Of a stretch of 64,000 nucleotides of DNA, positions 53,677-64,000 are shown piece after piece; within the stretch, counting starts at the first letter, position 1, and every line of letters starts with the position of its first letter. The notes under the pieces were generated by a model that had not been told where the DNA came from, did not search any database, and worked only from the letters and a program-made list of their open reading frames with translations. A program made the translations under genes and the position numbers. Source of the DNA: Siphonodentalium dalli (lineage: Eukaryota > Mollusca > Scaphopoda > Gadilida > Siphonodentaliidae); contig CP136063.1 of NCBI GenBank assembly GCA_032622095.1, forward strand, positions 26,476,987-26,540,986. Reading direction: 5' to 3'.

Positions 53677-55021
53677 TTTCAGTTTCGCATCCACAGATAC
53701 ATGTTACTGTTGTTAGTTTGTTCATTTTTTGAATTTATTTTGTAGTTCTTGAAGACATGTGCTCATGGTACATGTGAAACCAATTCTCCAAAGTAGGAAC
53801 ACAAATTATTGACTATTTTATAAGATGTCACATCTTATCTATAAGACATGATCAATCGTCGATTCTGATAACACATGACATAATTCATTTGGAGAGTCGG
53901 ACAAATTGATAAAACCAAGCCCAACCCCTCATGAATTACGTATGTCTCATAATTGTTGAAACTGATTGATCTGTCTCTATTTATATAATTTATTATTCAA
54001 TTATTAATAATTATTGTTCAATTTGCAGAACATAGGCCCTCACATTTTGATGTTGATGAATGGAAAGCATGCTTTCAACCCGGCAATTATACATGTACAT
54101 TGCATGCCAACACAAAATTTAGTATAGCTTTCAATTTATAGTCCAAAGTTAAAATTAATGCATTCCCCTTCGGACCACATGCCCCACAGGGAAAATTATT
54201 AAAATACCAGTTGTATAGCGTATATTGGCATTTTGATAATTTTCACCAGGGGCCTGTGCTTCGGACCACGTATTTTTCGAGATCTATACGTCAATATAAT
54301 TTGCTGATCGACGTATCCCCTGAATACAAAACAATTATAGTTCCATGATTTAAATATGGGGTTCCTGTAAATTTGATATCATTTAGTTGAGTCTTGTTAA
54401 AAAAAATTTTAAATCAGGAGTCGCACGAAAATTGTATACCTAAATTGGATGAAAATATGTAGAGTAAACGATTTTGAGTTAAGATAAGGTAAACATGTTT
54501 TTATAGAAAGATGCAGATTAAATTCAGCGACCGAAACTTCAATGAACCGGAATGGGGCACTGAGAAATCTGGCAGATTCCGGTTGACTTTGTCTGAATCT
54601 TGGAGAATATGGTCAGTATACCGGCAAAACATAGCATAATAATCCAAAAGCATGCCCACGTGTTAACAACGGCCATTATTCCAACAAATACAAATATTTG
54701 ATTCTTTATTATACCTTTGTTTTTTTTTTCTGAATTTTTTTTTTGGTGTTTGATCTACACAGATTGTCATGGTTGTCATGTCTGACGTTTTCGCTTTTTG
54801 CTGTAAAAGACCCTTCCGGGATGCCCGTCATTTAGTTGATGAACGCATGGTAGTTGTCGTGAAGTTGATTGATCAGAACTGCTGGTTGAGGTAGAAGCGA
54901 AAGATGTGTCTTTTTGGAGAACATATGCCCTCACATCTTCCTCGCTCCCACAATCTTTATTTCTTCCACATCCTTCACTTTGTCACTTGACCGTGTAAGA
55001 CTGCCCAAACTGCGAAAAGTA
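53677..55021. other. AT-rich DNA, no gene seen
   Basis: Holds a weak inverted pair (CTTCGGACCACATGCCCC near 54170 and its rough reverse complement near 54250). No coding features. Confidence 0.4.
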
Positions 55022-55363
55022 CAATAATGCCCTAAGTAATCGACATCTTAACCAAAGCAGAATTATGGGCAACTTTTCAGGATTTAGTCGGAAATATGGC
55101 TTGTTGCCATTCATCGGAAAGCTCTCGGCCTCGGCGAGAGCTTTCCGATGAAGGATAGGATATTTTATTTCAATGTACACATAATAATGCATAATACATT
55201 TGACAAATATTATATTGTATATTCGAGGGGTGGCATAGTCAGGCCAGACTGTCTTACTGCCACCCCCTTGTTGAATGGCAACAAGCCATATTTCCGACTA
55301 AATCCTGAAAAGTTACCCATAATTCTGCTTTGGTTAAGAAGTCGATTACTTGGGGCATCACTA
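55022..55363. mobile_element. Palindromic Tc1/mariner-type MITE, copy 3, with a loop insertion
   Basis: Same arms as the 39240 copy (AACTTTTCAGGATTTAGTCG, ATGGCTTGTTGCCATTCATC). A ~120-bp unrelated segment (about 55153-55272) sits near the centre, where the right arm's GAATGGCAACAAGCC resumes. Confidence 0.85.
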
Positions 55364-55549
55364 ATTCACATTTGAGAATTTCCCCTCGAATTTATCCATT
55401 AGTGCAAAGGGTGTATTCACAAGAAGATGAGTTCCAATTGTATTATAAAATTTCAATTCAAAAGCAACAAACCGGCACTCTTTGTAAGTCAGAATATTCT
55501 ATACTTATTAGTAGAGTTTTTTTTCCAAAACTCGACTTATAGTTTGATG

Positions 55550-56490
55550 AGGGACGGCGGGCGGGCGGGCGAGCGACGTGTTTTGCTTAACTCAACCGTT
55601 TATTGACGGATTAATACAAAAATTGGTGTGTGAGTACATATCCATGCACGTAATCTGCAGACAAAAAATCGGTTTAGTCCGCACATTTATTACAGAGTTA
55701 TGGCCCTTTGCCATTTTTCACTGATTTTAGGCTCGTTAGCGCAACAACTTCAACAAACGTTATCTGATTCGATTGAAATTTGGTATATAGGTGTCTCCCA
55801 AGAATATCTCGGATGAGTTCGAAAACCGGCCTGGTCCGATAAAATTTGATAGAGTTATGGCCCTTAATTAGTCATTTTTCACGAATTTTCAGCTCGTTGG
55901 CGCGATAACTTCAACAAACGTTATCCGATTTGATTGAAATTTGGTATATAGGTGTTTCCCAAGAATATCTCGGTCGAATTCGAAAACCGGCCTGGTCCGA
56001 TAAAATTTGATAGTTATGACCCTTAATTAGTCATTTTTTCACAAATTTTCAGCTCGTTAGCGCGATAATTTAACAAACATCATCCTATTTGATTGAAATT
56101 TTGATACATAGGTGTCTCCCAAGAATACCTCGGACGAGTTAGAAAACCGGCCCGGTCCGATAAAATTTGATAGAGTTATGGTCGTAACTTCAACAAACGT
56201 CATCCGATTCAACTAAAATTTGGTATATAAGTGTCTTCCAATAATATCCTGGACGAGTTCGAAAACCAGCCTGGCCCAATAAAATTTTATAGAGTTATGG
56301 CCCTTAATTAGTCATTTTTCATGAATTTTTAGCTCGTTAGCGCAATAACTTCAACAAACGTCCTCTGATTTGTTTAAAATTTGGAATAGACATACTTGCC
56401 AAGAATATTTCGGAAGAGTTCGAAAACCAGCCTGGCCCGATAAAATTTGATGGAGTTATGGCCCTTAATTAGTCATTTTTCGATTTTACC
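55550..56490 (+). repeat. ~160-bp tandem repeat, about 5-6 diverged copies
   Basis: Each unit contains AGCTCGTTAGCGCGATAA, TTCAACAAACGT(T/C)AT, GATTGAAATTTGGTATATAG, CCAAGAATATCTCGG, GAAAACCGGCCTGGTCCGAT and GAGTTATGGCCCTTAATTAG. GCTCGTTAGCG occurs near 55732, 55893, 56052 and 56333; one unit (about 56178) lacks that block. Preceded by GGCGGGCGGGCGGGC-type repeats. Confidence 0.88.
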
Positions 56491-57599
56491 TATTAATTAG
56501 TGTACCGATACTGATGCACACCAATTGGCGGTAGCCACTGAAAACGAGACACAGCATCTCTGATGCCACCTCTTGTAATTGAGATGTACTTCTCATTCAT
56601 AAATATTTATTTATGAAGATAATACTAGGACGTTCCTCTTTAAATTATATAGGTGAAAATTACTTCATCAAAAATTAATATCTCAGAACTGTCACTTTAA
56701 ATTAATTGGCAACCTGAATCAATAACTGACAACTGTGTAAATGGAATTGGTAAGGAGTATCTATCGACCCCCAAATTTAATAATTGGCGGGAAATCAAAA
56801 ATATGAAAATAATGCTCCATCATTAATATTGCTCAAGGTGATATCAATACTCATCATTTTACACTCATATGCACTATCAAGAGTTGGAACCAACCAAACT
56901 CCCAAAGTAAGGTTTGAATATTTCTTTTATACTCAAATCATATTACGAAAGCAACTGAGACTGGCTACCGTCCCAAGGCGAGTCCGTTCTGACCAATCTG
57001 ATTGTGTAATTCTGGTTCAAACTGAACTATACCAAGTGTTCCTTTCTTATTTGACTTGGACGAATTTGAAAAATATGTAAAATTTAAATAAATGAATAAA
57101 AAGACATAATTTATGCTAAGCAGAATAATGAGCTGAATGTAATCCCGCCACACATCATTGTAGCATCTTGCCACACCGAAACCCTGTGATCTCTCATAGA
57201 TAACAGTTACCTTTTACTGGGCATGACAATCAGTTCCATGTCAGGCTTCTTTGATCAGCGCTGGCTTCTTCATAGATCTGGGATGTCCAGCAAATAACTA
57301 ATACATGTTACCCATAAGAGATTCAGAATACAAACTGAATGTTACCAGCCAAATCATGTGACCTCACTCAGTAGGTTAGATGCCTGTGCAAGCTTGTGCC
57401 ACACAGTCATACTCTGGAAGATTATAATCCCCACTCTATGCTAAACCAGGTCGGGGCAAGCTGATTGCTAATTGTCCAGATTGCTGGCCCAGATCTGGGC
57501 CAAACCATTAGACATGAAGCTATTTAGCCCCTGTTTGAGGACACACTGACTGGACATTATATTAGAATGTCTCAGAATAACTTATTCTGCTGGGGAGAA
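56491..57599. other. AT-rich DNA, no gene seen
   Basis: No recognisable feature; frames of 69-98 aa lack domains. Confidence 0.4.
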
Positions 57600-57603
57600 T
57601 TAA

Positions 57604-57985
57604 CCCTTTACCCAACAAACCGGCCAAATAAAGCTTCAACAGCCTAAAATATCTTCGGTCTGTCTCAATAGAACCATACACATATGGATATCATTGGAAC
57701 CGGCTCATTGACCACATTGTGATGGTTATAGTTATACCCTGTGCCAATGCATTCTCTTATATATGCGAGTCGACCATAGGTCGCCTCGCATATATAAGAG
57801 AATGCATTGGCCTAAAAAAATCTTTTTTTTAACACTTTTTACCATTTTTTCTTACATTCTTTAACAATTTTATAATTTTTAATGTGTTAAGCCAATGCAT
57901 TCTCTTATATATGCGAGGCGACCTATGGTCGACCCGCATATATAAGAGAATGTATTGGCACAGGGCCTTTCTGTTGGGTAAAGGG
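57604..57985 (-). mobile_element. Complete piggyBac-type MITE, 382 bp
   Basis: TTAA at 57600-57603 and 57986-57989; ends CCCTTTACCCAACAAACCGG and CCTTTCTGTTGGGTAAAGGG. Two hairpins (57748-57812, 57891-57957). Inverted relative to the 34327 copy. Confidence 0.93.
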
Positions 57986-57989
57986 TTAA

Positions 57990-58571
57990 TCCTAAAGACA
58001 CTACATCATTATAATGTTTGTGGACGGCGAGATTGCGTAATTTGCAGACGAATTGCTGTCTCATTTCTTGATCTTTTTTGATGATTCAGATCTCGGCAAA
58101 ACTAACCACATGGTTAAGCGGCTCATAAGATAATCCACTGACAATCACACAGTCAACTGCCAACATAAATAGTATTGACGTTAAGGACTTTGCCAACCCA
58201 ATTTTCCCCAAATTTAATGGAGTCCAAAATAAAGGTTTATGTTCACTTTTATTAGTAATCACTGTGCCCAAACCCATGGAGTCAATATTTTAAGAGTATA
58301 ATTCATGGTAGATTATGTTAGAAATTCAAAATGTGAAATTTATAGAAGTTTTTAAAATCTATTTTTTTCGAACCCAAATTCAACAAACAAAAAGATCATA
58401 TCTAAGAAATAGATATGGGTATGTGTACTGAACACTGAAGAATGATGAACAATAAAGGTATGCTCACATTTCTTCAGTGTTATTCAGATTTTGGCTTGGA
58501 AGCAGTTGTTTACAAATGGTAGATTTCATTGCTCAGAAAAGCTATTTGAGAACTGAATTTGATGGGTCAAG
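57990..58571. other. AT-rich DNA between two MITEs
   Basis: No supported feature. Confidence 0.4.
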
Positions 58572-58575
58572 TTAA

Positions 58576-58964
58576 CCCTTTACCTAACAAACCGGCCAAA
58601 ACCGGCCAAATAAAGCTTCAACAGCCTAAAATATCTTCGGTCTGTCTCAATAGAACCATACAAATATGGATATCATTGGAACCGGCTCCTTGACCACATT
58701 GTGATAGTTAGTTATGCCCTGTGCCAATGCATTCTCTTATATATGCGAGTCGACCATAGGTCGCCTCGCATATATAAGAGAATGCATTGGTCTAAAAAAA
58801 ATCTTTTTTTAACACTTTTTACCATTTTTCTTACATTCTTTAACAATTTTATAATTTTTAATGTCTTAAGCCAATTCATTCTCTTATATATGCGAGGCGA
58901 CCTATGGTCGACTCGCATATATAAGAGAATTCATTGGCACAGGGCCGTTCTGTTTGGTAAAGGG
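58576..58964 (-). mobile_element. Complete piggyBac-type MITE, 389 bp
   Basis: TTAA at 58572-58575 and 58965-58968; ends CCCTTTACCTAACAAACCGG and CCGTTCTGTTTGGTAAAGGG. Carries a duplicated AAACCGGCCA near the left end and two hairpins (58724-58791, 58870-58935). Confidence 0.93.
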
Positions 58965-58969
58965 TTAAT

Positions 58970-59163
58970 GTTCACTTGAAGCCAGCTGGGATTATGTTCA
59001 CTCGAAGCCAGCTGGGATTATGTTCACTCGAAGCCAGCTGGGATTATGTTAATGTTCACTCGAAGCCAGCTGGGATTATGTTCACTCGAAGCCAGCTGGG
59101 ATTATGTTAATGTTCACTCGAAGCCAGCTGGGATTATGTTCACTCGAAGCCAGCTGGGATTAT
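58970..59163 (+). repeat. 27-bp minisatellite, 7 copies
   Basis: Unit TGTTCACTCGAAGCCAGCTG GGATTAT, in places with an extra GTTAA. Starts two bases after the TTAA of the preceding MITE. Confidence 0.94.
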
Positions 59164-59955
59164 GACCAGTGCTGAACCACGAGAATATCATATCCTGATT
59201 CAGGCTGATTGGTGACCTAGTTCCTGGGCTATGGGGCAGTGATGAATTGCCAAATAAAGAGGTGGGAGATGGTCCATTCATCGCGAAGCTGAATCAGTCT
59301 TCAATATCAACACGTATATCAGCATTCTCACCATTAAGTCTAGAAATATATATTTTGGAAACCAGAATCAAATTTGGCCTTCAGGTAAACAATCATAGTA
59401 GATTTCTGGCATATAAATTTTAGTTGATTCGTCGATGAGAATTGATAGTTTTCCTATTGTCAATTTCATTGGAGGCACTGAGTTTTGAATTGTACCTATC
59501 GTCGTGATCGGCAAAATTTTCCAGTGGTACCATTATCTCCCCATTCGAACAGCTGTCCACTTCAGTCGATTTATTTGTATTTTGTTTCGTGAAAAACAAT
59601 GAAAAGTTACTCTGACGAGACATTATAATATTATTGTTGTGAATATGCGGGAAACTCCGGTCTACGACGTTCAAGCTAAATTAAGGCACACGCGACGAAC
59701 TAAACGTAATGGAATTCCAACGTCATCAGATGTATATTAACCCATTAAGTTGCGGATTACATACATGCAAATACGGCAGTTTACATGTTTTACATTACTC
59801 AACCATAGATAGTCGGTCTCACAACTGGGCTCTTTAGGGAATGTCCAACCACTTTCTGTTTGATACTGATTCCTGAGTACTTTTCGATGAGGAATTCAGT
59901 GGTGCTGACCGATTTTTGATAAAAGGGGCCCAAATTCCATTTTTAAGGGCCTGAA
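59164..59955. other. Intergenic DNA with one unassigned minus-strand frame
   Basis: Minus frame 59420-59674 contains MSRQSNFSLFFTKQNTNKS. SxFSLFFxK-type N-termini occur in hAT-derived proteins, but nothing else supports this. No other feature. Confidence 0.25.
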
Positions 59956-62900
59956 CCCCAATTTTGGGGTTAAGCCCTTTTTTCTCAAAGTTGAGCCCCC
60001 AATTAGAATTTTAATGACCTATATGCATTAATGCCACATAGAGGTATCATTTCTGAGATTTTCTATAGCATTATAAGACGGGATTGACCTTCAAGGAGCT
60101 CTTGACCCTGAAAATCCAAAATGGCCGACTTCAAAATTAGCCAAAATTTAGCAAAGTCAACAATAATTAAAATAGTGCAACATATAGAATTTTTTTTCAT
60201 CTTTAAAGTATCAGTACATTGTGCTTCCACACATGAGTGCTCAACAAGGTTTTGGATGGAATGTATTAGCCGTAGAATGAAAAACTGGCATTTTCTCAAT
60301 AACCAAGATTTTGACGAAATCATAAATTTTATGGTAATTGATTAGTAGTGCAAACGAGGGTAGCTAATGATATGATATGAATAAATACTTATATTTATGA
60401 GTAGTTCATCCTTTTTATATTGATTTCACTGCCTTTGATATGAGATGGCTGCCAAAATGGCTATAGATGGGATGACATATCACATTTTTATCGTTGTAAA
60501 TGAGTGCAATGTGGCATTTCATTTAAACTATAGCTAAAGGAGAACAGTATGTCTTTTATGGTTCTAATGTTGAATTGCATTTTAGTTTGAAATTTATTTT
60601 AATAAGTGAGGGTTATAGAACATAGTTCTTTACCAGAATCAATTGAGTCGAGGACGAGATCTATTCTAGAAAAGAACTATCCGCATGCTCTGACCAACTT
60701 TGGGCACAATTGACCACACATAATGGGATTAGCTGGAAATCGGTGCTGAGCATATGTTGACCTCAACACACAACAAATGCCCTTCCAGACTTTGGACATG
60801 CCTTGGAAATTGGTGTGCTTTATCAAAAATCAGGTAATGATTGTGCTCTAATCAACTGAAATGTACAGATTGAACATGGTTTTCAAAATTTGTTAACAAC
60901 ATTTAGCCGCTGATTTAAGTGACCAAGCTATGGAACATGCTAAACACTTTTGCTAAATGGAATGACCAGCTGTTTGCTTCATGCAGCAACCACAAGTTGC
61001 GATATTAAAATGGGTATTTTATCTGTACATAGTAAAAACATGTTGTAATTAGACGAGAGATGGCCATATATCCCAGTATAAATTTCAGAAGTAATCAATT
61101 CTTCCAAAATGACTATGACAACTCATCTCCCAAAAAGATTTAGGAAATGATGGAATCATCACTATTCAATCAATAGTAGAATGAGCCTTTGTCAGTCCCA
61201 GATTAATTTTGGTACGCCATGATACTTGCAGCACTTGCAGGTTGAAGAAGATGAGGGTCTATAATTTCACTAACATAATTCTTCATAATAGCTAAGAGCC
61301 CTCATAACTTACCATTTTTAAGATATTTTCATCTTTAATACCACCCCAGGTTAAGTGCTCCTGCTAATTTAATATCATGCTGATGTGTACTGCTGGATTG
61401 CTATGATGTGTGTAGGTCAAAGTGATTGTGTCAAGAAAGAGTACCATTATTTTACCTAAAGTTGGTAATTTTTTCATTGTTTGGCTAATCCGAGCGTTTT
61501 GTGCATTTCGCGAAAGCCAGAGTCTGTTTGAAACATTCAAGAACATATATATTTCAAAATATTTAGTAATGTGTACGTTGATGTTTGGTAAACAACATGA
61601 ATAGTCAGCTCAATTATGGCCTGTTTGTAACAACCAGCGGCCATTATTAAAATATTTCACAATATACATGTTTTTTAATGTTTTCTACATGTAGTGGCTT
61701 ATCCTTGATTTGTTCAGATCACTTTGCTCTACCGCAGTATCATAGCAAATTTATTAGCTTCATCACTCAACTTCGGATGAATACTGCCATATGAATATAT
61801 TGTGAATATATTGTGACATATAGGGCAGTGGAAAATAATGGTTGAGTCTTTTTTAACTATAATTCTAGCACGGTTGTTGAAAACCTACACTATACCATCT
61901 CGGTCTGATAAGTCATGTTTATTTAGGATTATGGACATGCAGTCCACCATCTCATGAAAATTAAATGGGCTCCGCACTAGTACCATCTGGGCTCCTGGGA
62001 CCCATTAATATTGACAAATGCAACACAAATGAAAAATACATAGTAACTATCCTCAAACATTGATTATAACCTGACAATGATAGTGTTAGAATCAGTCTAC
62101 ATGTATATATAGGCATGGCCATAGCATGTTTTTTGAAAAACTACAGAGTGCAGACCATAAATTTCACTAGAATATAGTTACTGCATGTACATCACACAAC
62201 TAAAGCAACTGACACATGTACTCGCATGGTACACAATATTTGATATGTAAAGTATATATATATATCCTGTGCCTGTAACATCAAACCAAACCATTTACAG
62301 TACTTCAAAAAATAAAAGTAAATTTAAAGGGACGATATGAAAAATAAAATGGTGCAAATATAATGGAGATCTATATTTCTTTACAACATCCACAGATCTA
62401 CAAAAACATCTGACAAGATATGGTGTATGACTATTTGTGATTATTCACTGACTTCCATGTCTTGTATGTGTTTTTCTCATGGACAGTCTGGTATCATAAA
62501 ATGAAGTTTTTCTGGGTCAGCAAACCAGTTTCAAATGGGCTCTACTTTATAAAATTTAACAACATTAAATAGTTAATGGTAATGTGATCATTTTCACTTG
62601 ATAAGTTAAAATATGAGACAGTATTGCATAGCATGGCTACCTGCAGAATGTAGATTTGTCTGATATGTATTAATATCAACTGATGCTTGTATTTTTCTTC
62701 TAACTCACTTTGAACTCACAATACAACAGGATTGAGTTCTGAATTTCAAGCCCATAAAACTGACACTTTAGAATCAAGCTTGCCAAATAACCTCACATGA
62801 ACTCACTCAGTTGAACACAAGGAACGATTGTCAAGTTGGAATATATTCTGTATGTATGGAAGCCCTATATTTTTAATGTGTAGATTTGACTGGACTAAAT

Positions 62901-64000
62901 GTGAAGGATTATTTTTAATCTTTATTACTGGAAATCACACCAATAACCAATAGACATACATTTATTAGTTTTGAACAGGACAATATCTTTTAATATTACT
63001 GCAACTGCATTCTTTCTTATGACTTGTTTTCTTACAAACTCTCAAAACTGAACCAGAAACAATTTTGGGCAAATATACATCTACGTGTACATATACAATG
63101 TACATACATGTTCAGATTCATAAAAAAACACTCAATCAGAATATAAGTATAAGCGATCATGCCGGGCTAGCCATTATATTTGTCCTAAAATAATGTACAT
63201 GTTAAGGAAATAGTAGAACCTTTATTCAAATTGGCGGTGATGTTATGTGGCCAATCAAAATTGATGTGGGACTGTTCAATACACAATCTGCTCGACTACC
63301 AAATCACACCGATTTATTGAATTGTAGTAACTCAACATTTACTAAACCTACTTGTGGGCTGAGTATAATTCAATTCAACATTAGAATACCATAAATACAT
63401 TCTATTCTCCCTTAAATTTAAAGAAAAAAACATATTGAACTCATTTATAATGATAATGTGATTATGTCATCCCATTTATAACCATTTTGGCAGCCATCTC
63501 ACATCAAAGGCCATGAAGTCTAGATAGCAAAGGATGAACTACTCACAACTACATGTATTCATTCAAACTATATCACTAGGTAACCTTATTGCAGGAGTTT
63601 TAGGTTACTGATCAAATGCCCTATAATTGATGATTTACCTCAACATCTTTGTTATTCGGAAAATGTCTATTTTTCATTCTATGACCAATATATTACATCC
63701 AAAAAACCTTGCTAAGCACTCATGAGAGGAAGCACAAAGGTGTTAATCCTTTAAAGATGAAAATAATTCTATAGGTAGCACAATTTTTAATTATTGTTGA
63801 CTTTGCTAAATTTTTGCAAATTTGAAGTCGGCGATTTTGGATTTTCAGGGTCAAGAGCTCCTTGAAGATCAATCCCGTCTGATAATGGTACAGAAAATAT
63901 CAGAAATGATACCTGTATGTGTCACTGATCCATATAGGTCAATAAAATTCTAATTGGGGGCTCAACTTTGAGATAAAAGTGCTGAACCCCAAAATTGGGG
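59956..64000. mobile_element. Large inverted-repeat element, right end beyond the window
   Basis: 59956-60610 is reverse-complementary to about 63320-64000. Matched blocks are CCCCAATTTTGGGGTT, CTCAAAGTTGAGCCCCCAAT, CAAGGAGCTCTTGACCCTGA, AGCAAAGTCAACAATAATTA, GTGAGATGGCTGCCAAAATGG and TTCTAATGTTGAATTG. The spacer (about 60610-63320) contains no recognisable ORF. Since pairing starts at 59956 with the last base of the window, the element probably extends a little further each way. Confidence 0.85.

Noticed and set aside
1-64000. tRNA, rRNA or other classical RNA genes
   Set aside because: I saw no cloverleaf with a credible T-loop (GGTTCGAAT-type) and D-arm, and no rRNA-like conserved blocks; a tRNAscan run would be decisive.

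Overview
The window looks like nuclear DNA of a marine or freshwater invertebrate, most likely a bivalve mollusc. It is AT-rich and intron/intergenic-like, has two 100-N scaffold gaps (8549-8648, 46218-46317), and no bacterial-style genes. It carries a non-LTR retrotransposon whose 3' end (a short CAAT tandem tail after an ACGACGTTAAAC-type motif) is of a kind I associate with molluscs. It also has C-type-lectin exon copies, SWIM and YqaJ-type domain fragments, and a very dense set of DNA transposons. The taxon is an inference. No complete, intact host gene is visible. Most long reading frames come from repeats or transposons.

Layout. 1-2214: degenerate ~360-bp repeats and plain AT-rich DNA. 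2215-7278: a 5.06-kb foldback element with 1.4-kb inverted arms around a 42-bp minisatellite that is itself inverted. 8150-12700: remnants of a YqaJ nuclease-like domain, a SWIM zinc finger split by an intron, and a hAT transposase, packed among at least four unrelated minisatellites. 13261-14701: two ORFs of an LTR-retrotransposon-like element (an unknown 168-aa ORF, then Gag) without pol. 15214-17826: a TTAA-flanked piggyBac-type MITE split by a 2.28-kb Harbinger-like element with a TTA duplication. 19022-25033: a nest of four DNA transposons, three with target-site duplications I could read directly. 25433-26448: another hAT element with a perfect 8-bp duplication.

27222-30050: 44-, 92- and 24-bp arrays that grew out of a degenerate coding exon. 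30520-33735: a ~299-bp tandem array of the terminal exon of a C-type lectin domain (EPN motif), interrupted by a hAT element. 34327-43899: further MITEs and hAT/Harbinger elements, palindromic Tc1-type MITEs, an L1-like ORF1 pseudogene, and one single-copy-looking ORF at 36505. 44509-48037: a hAT element with CCTAGG repeats and a TTAA-flanked foldback. 50082-52295: a non-LTR element with an intact 453-aa ORF1, no ORF2 and a 14-bp duplication, sitting inside the end of a hAT-like element. 52996-59163: a C2H2 zinc-finger pseudogene, ~160-bp repeats, and two complete piggyBac-type MITEs. 59956-64000: one full arm, the spacer and most of the second arm of another large inverted repeat that runs off the window.

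The sequence is best read as a transposon and minisatellite accretion zone. Its value lies in the clear order of insertions (nesting plus duplications) and in tandem arrays seeded from exons. I did not find a coherent new multi-gene system.
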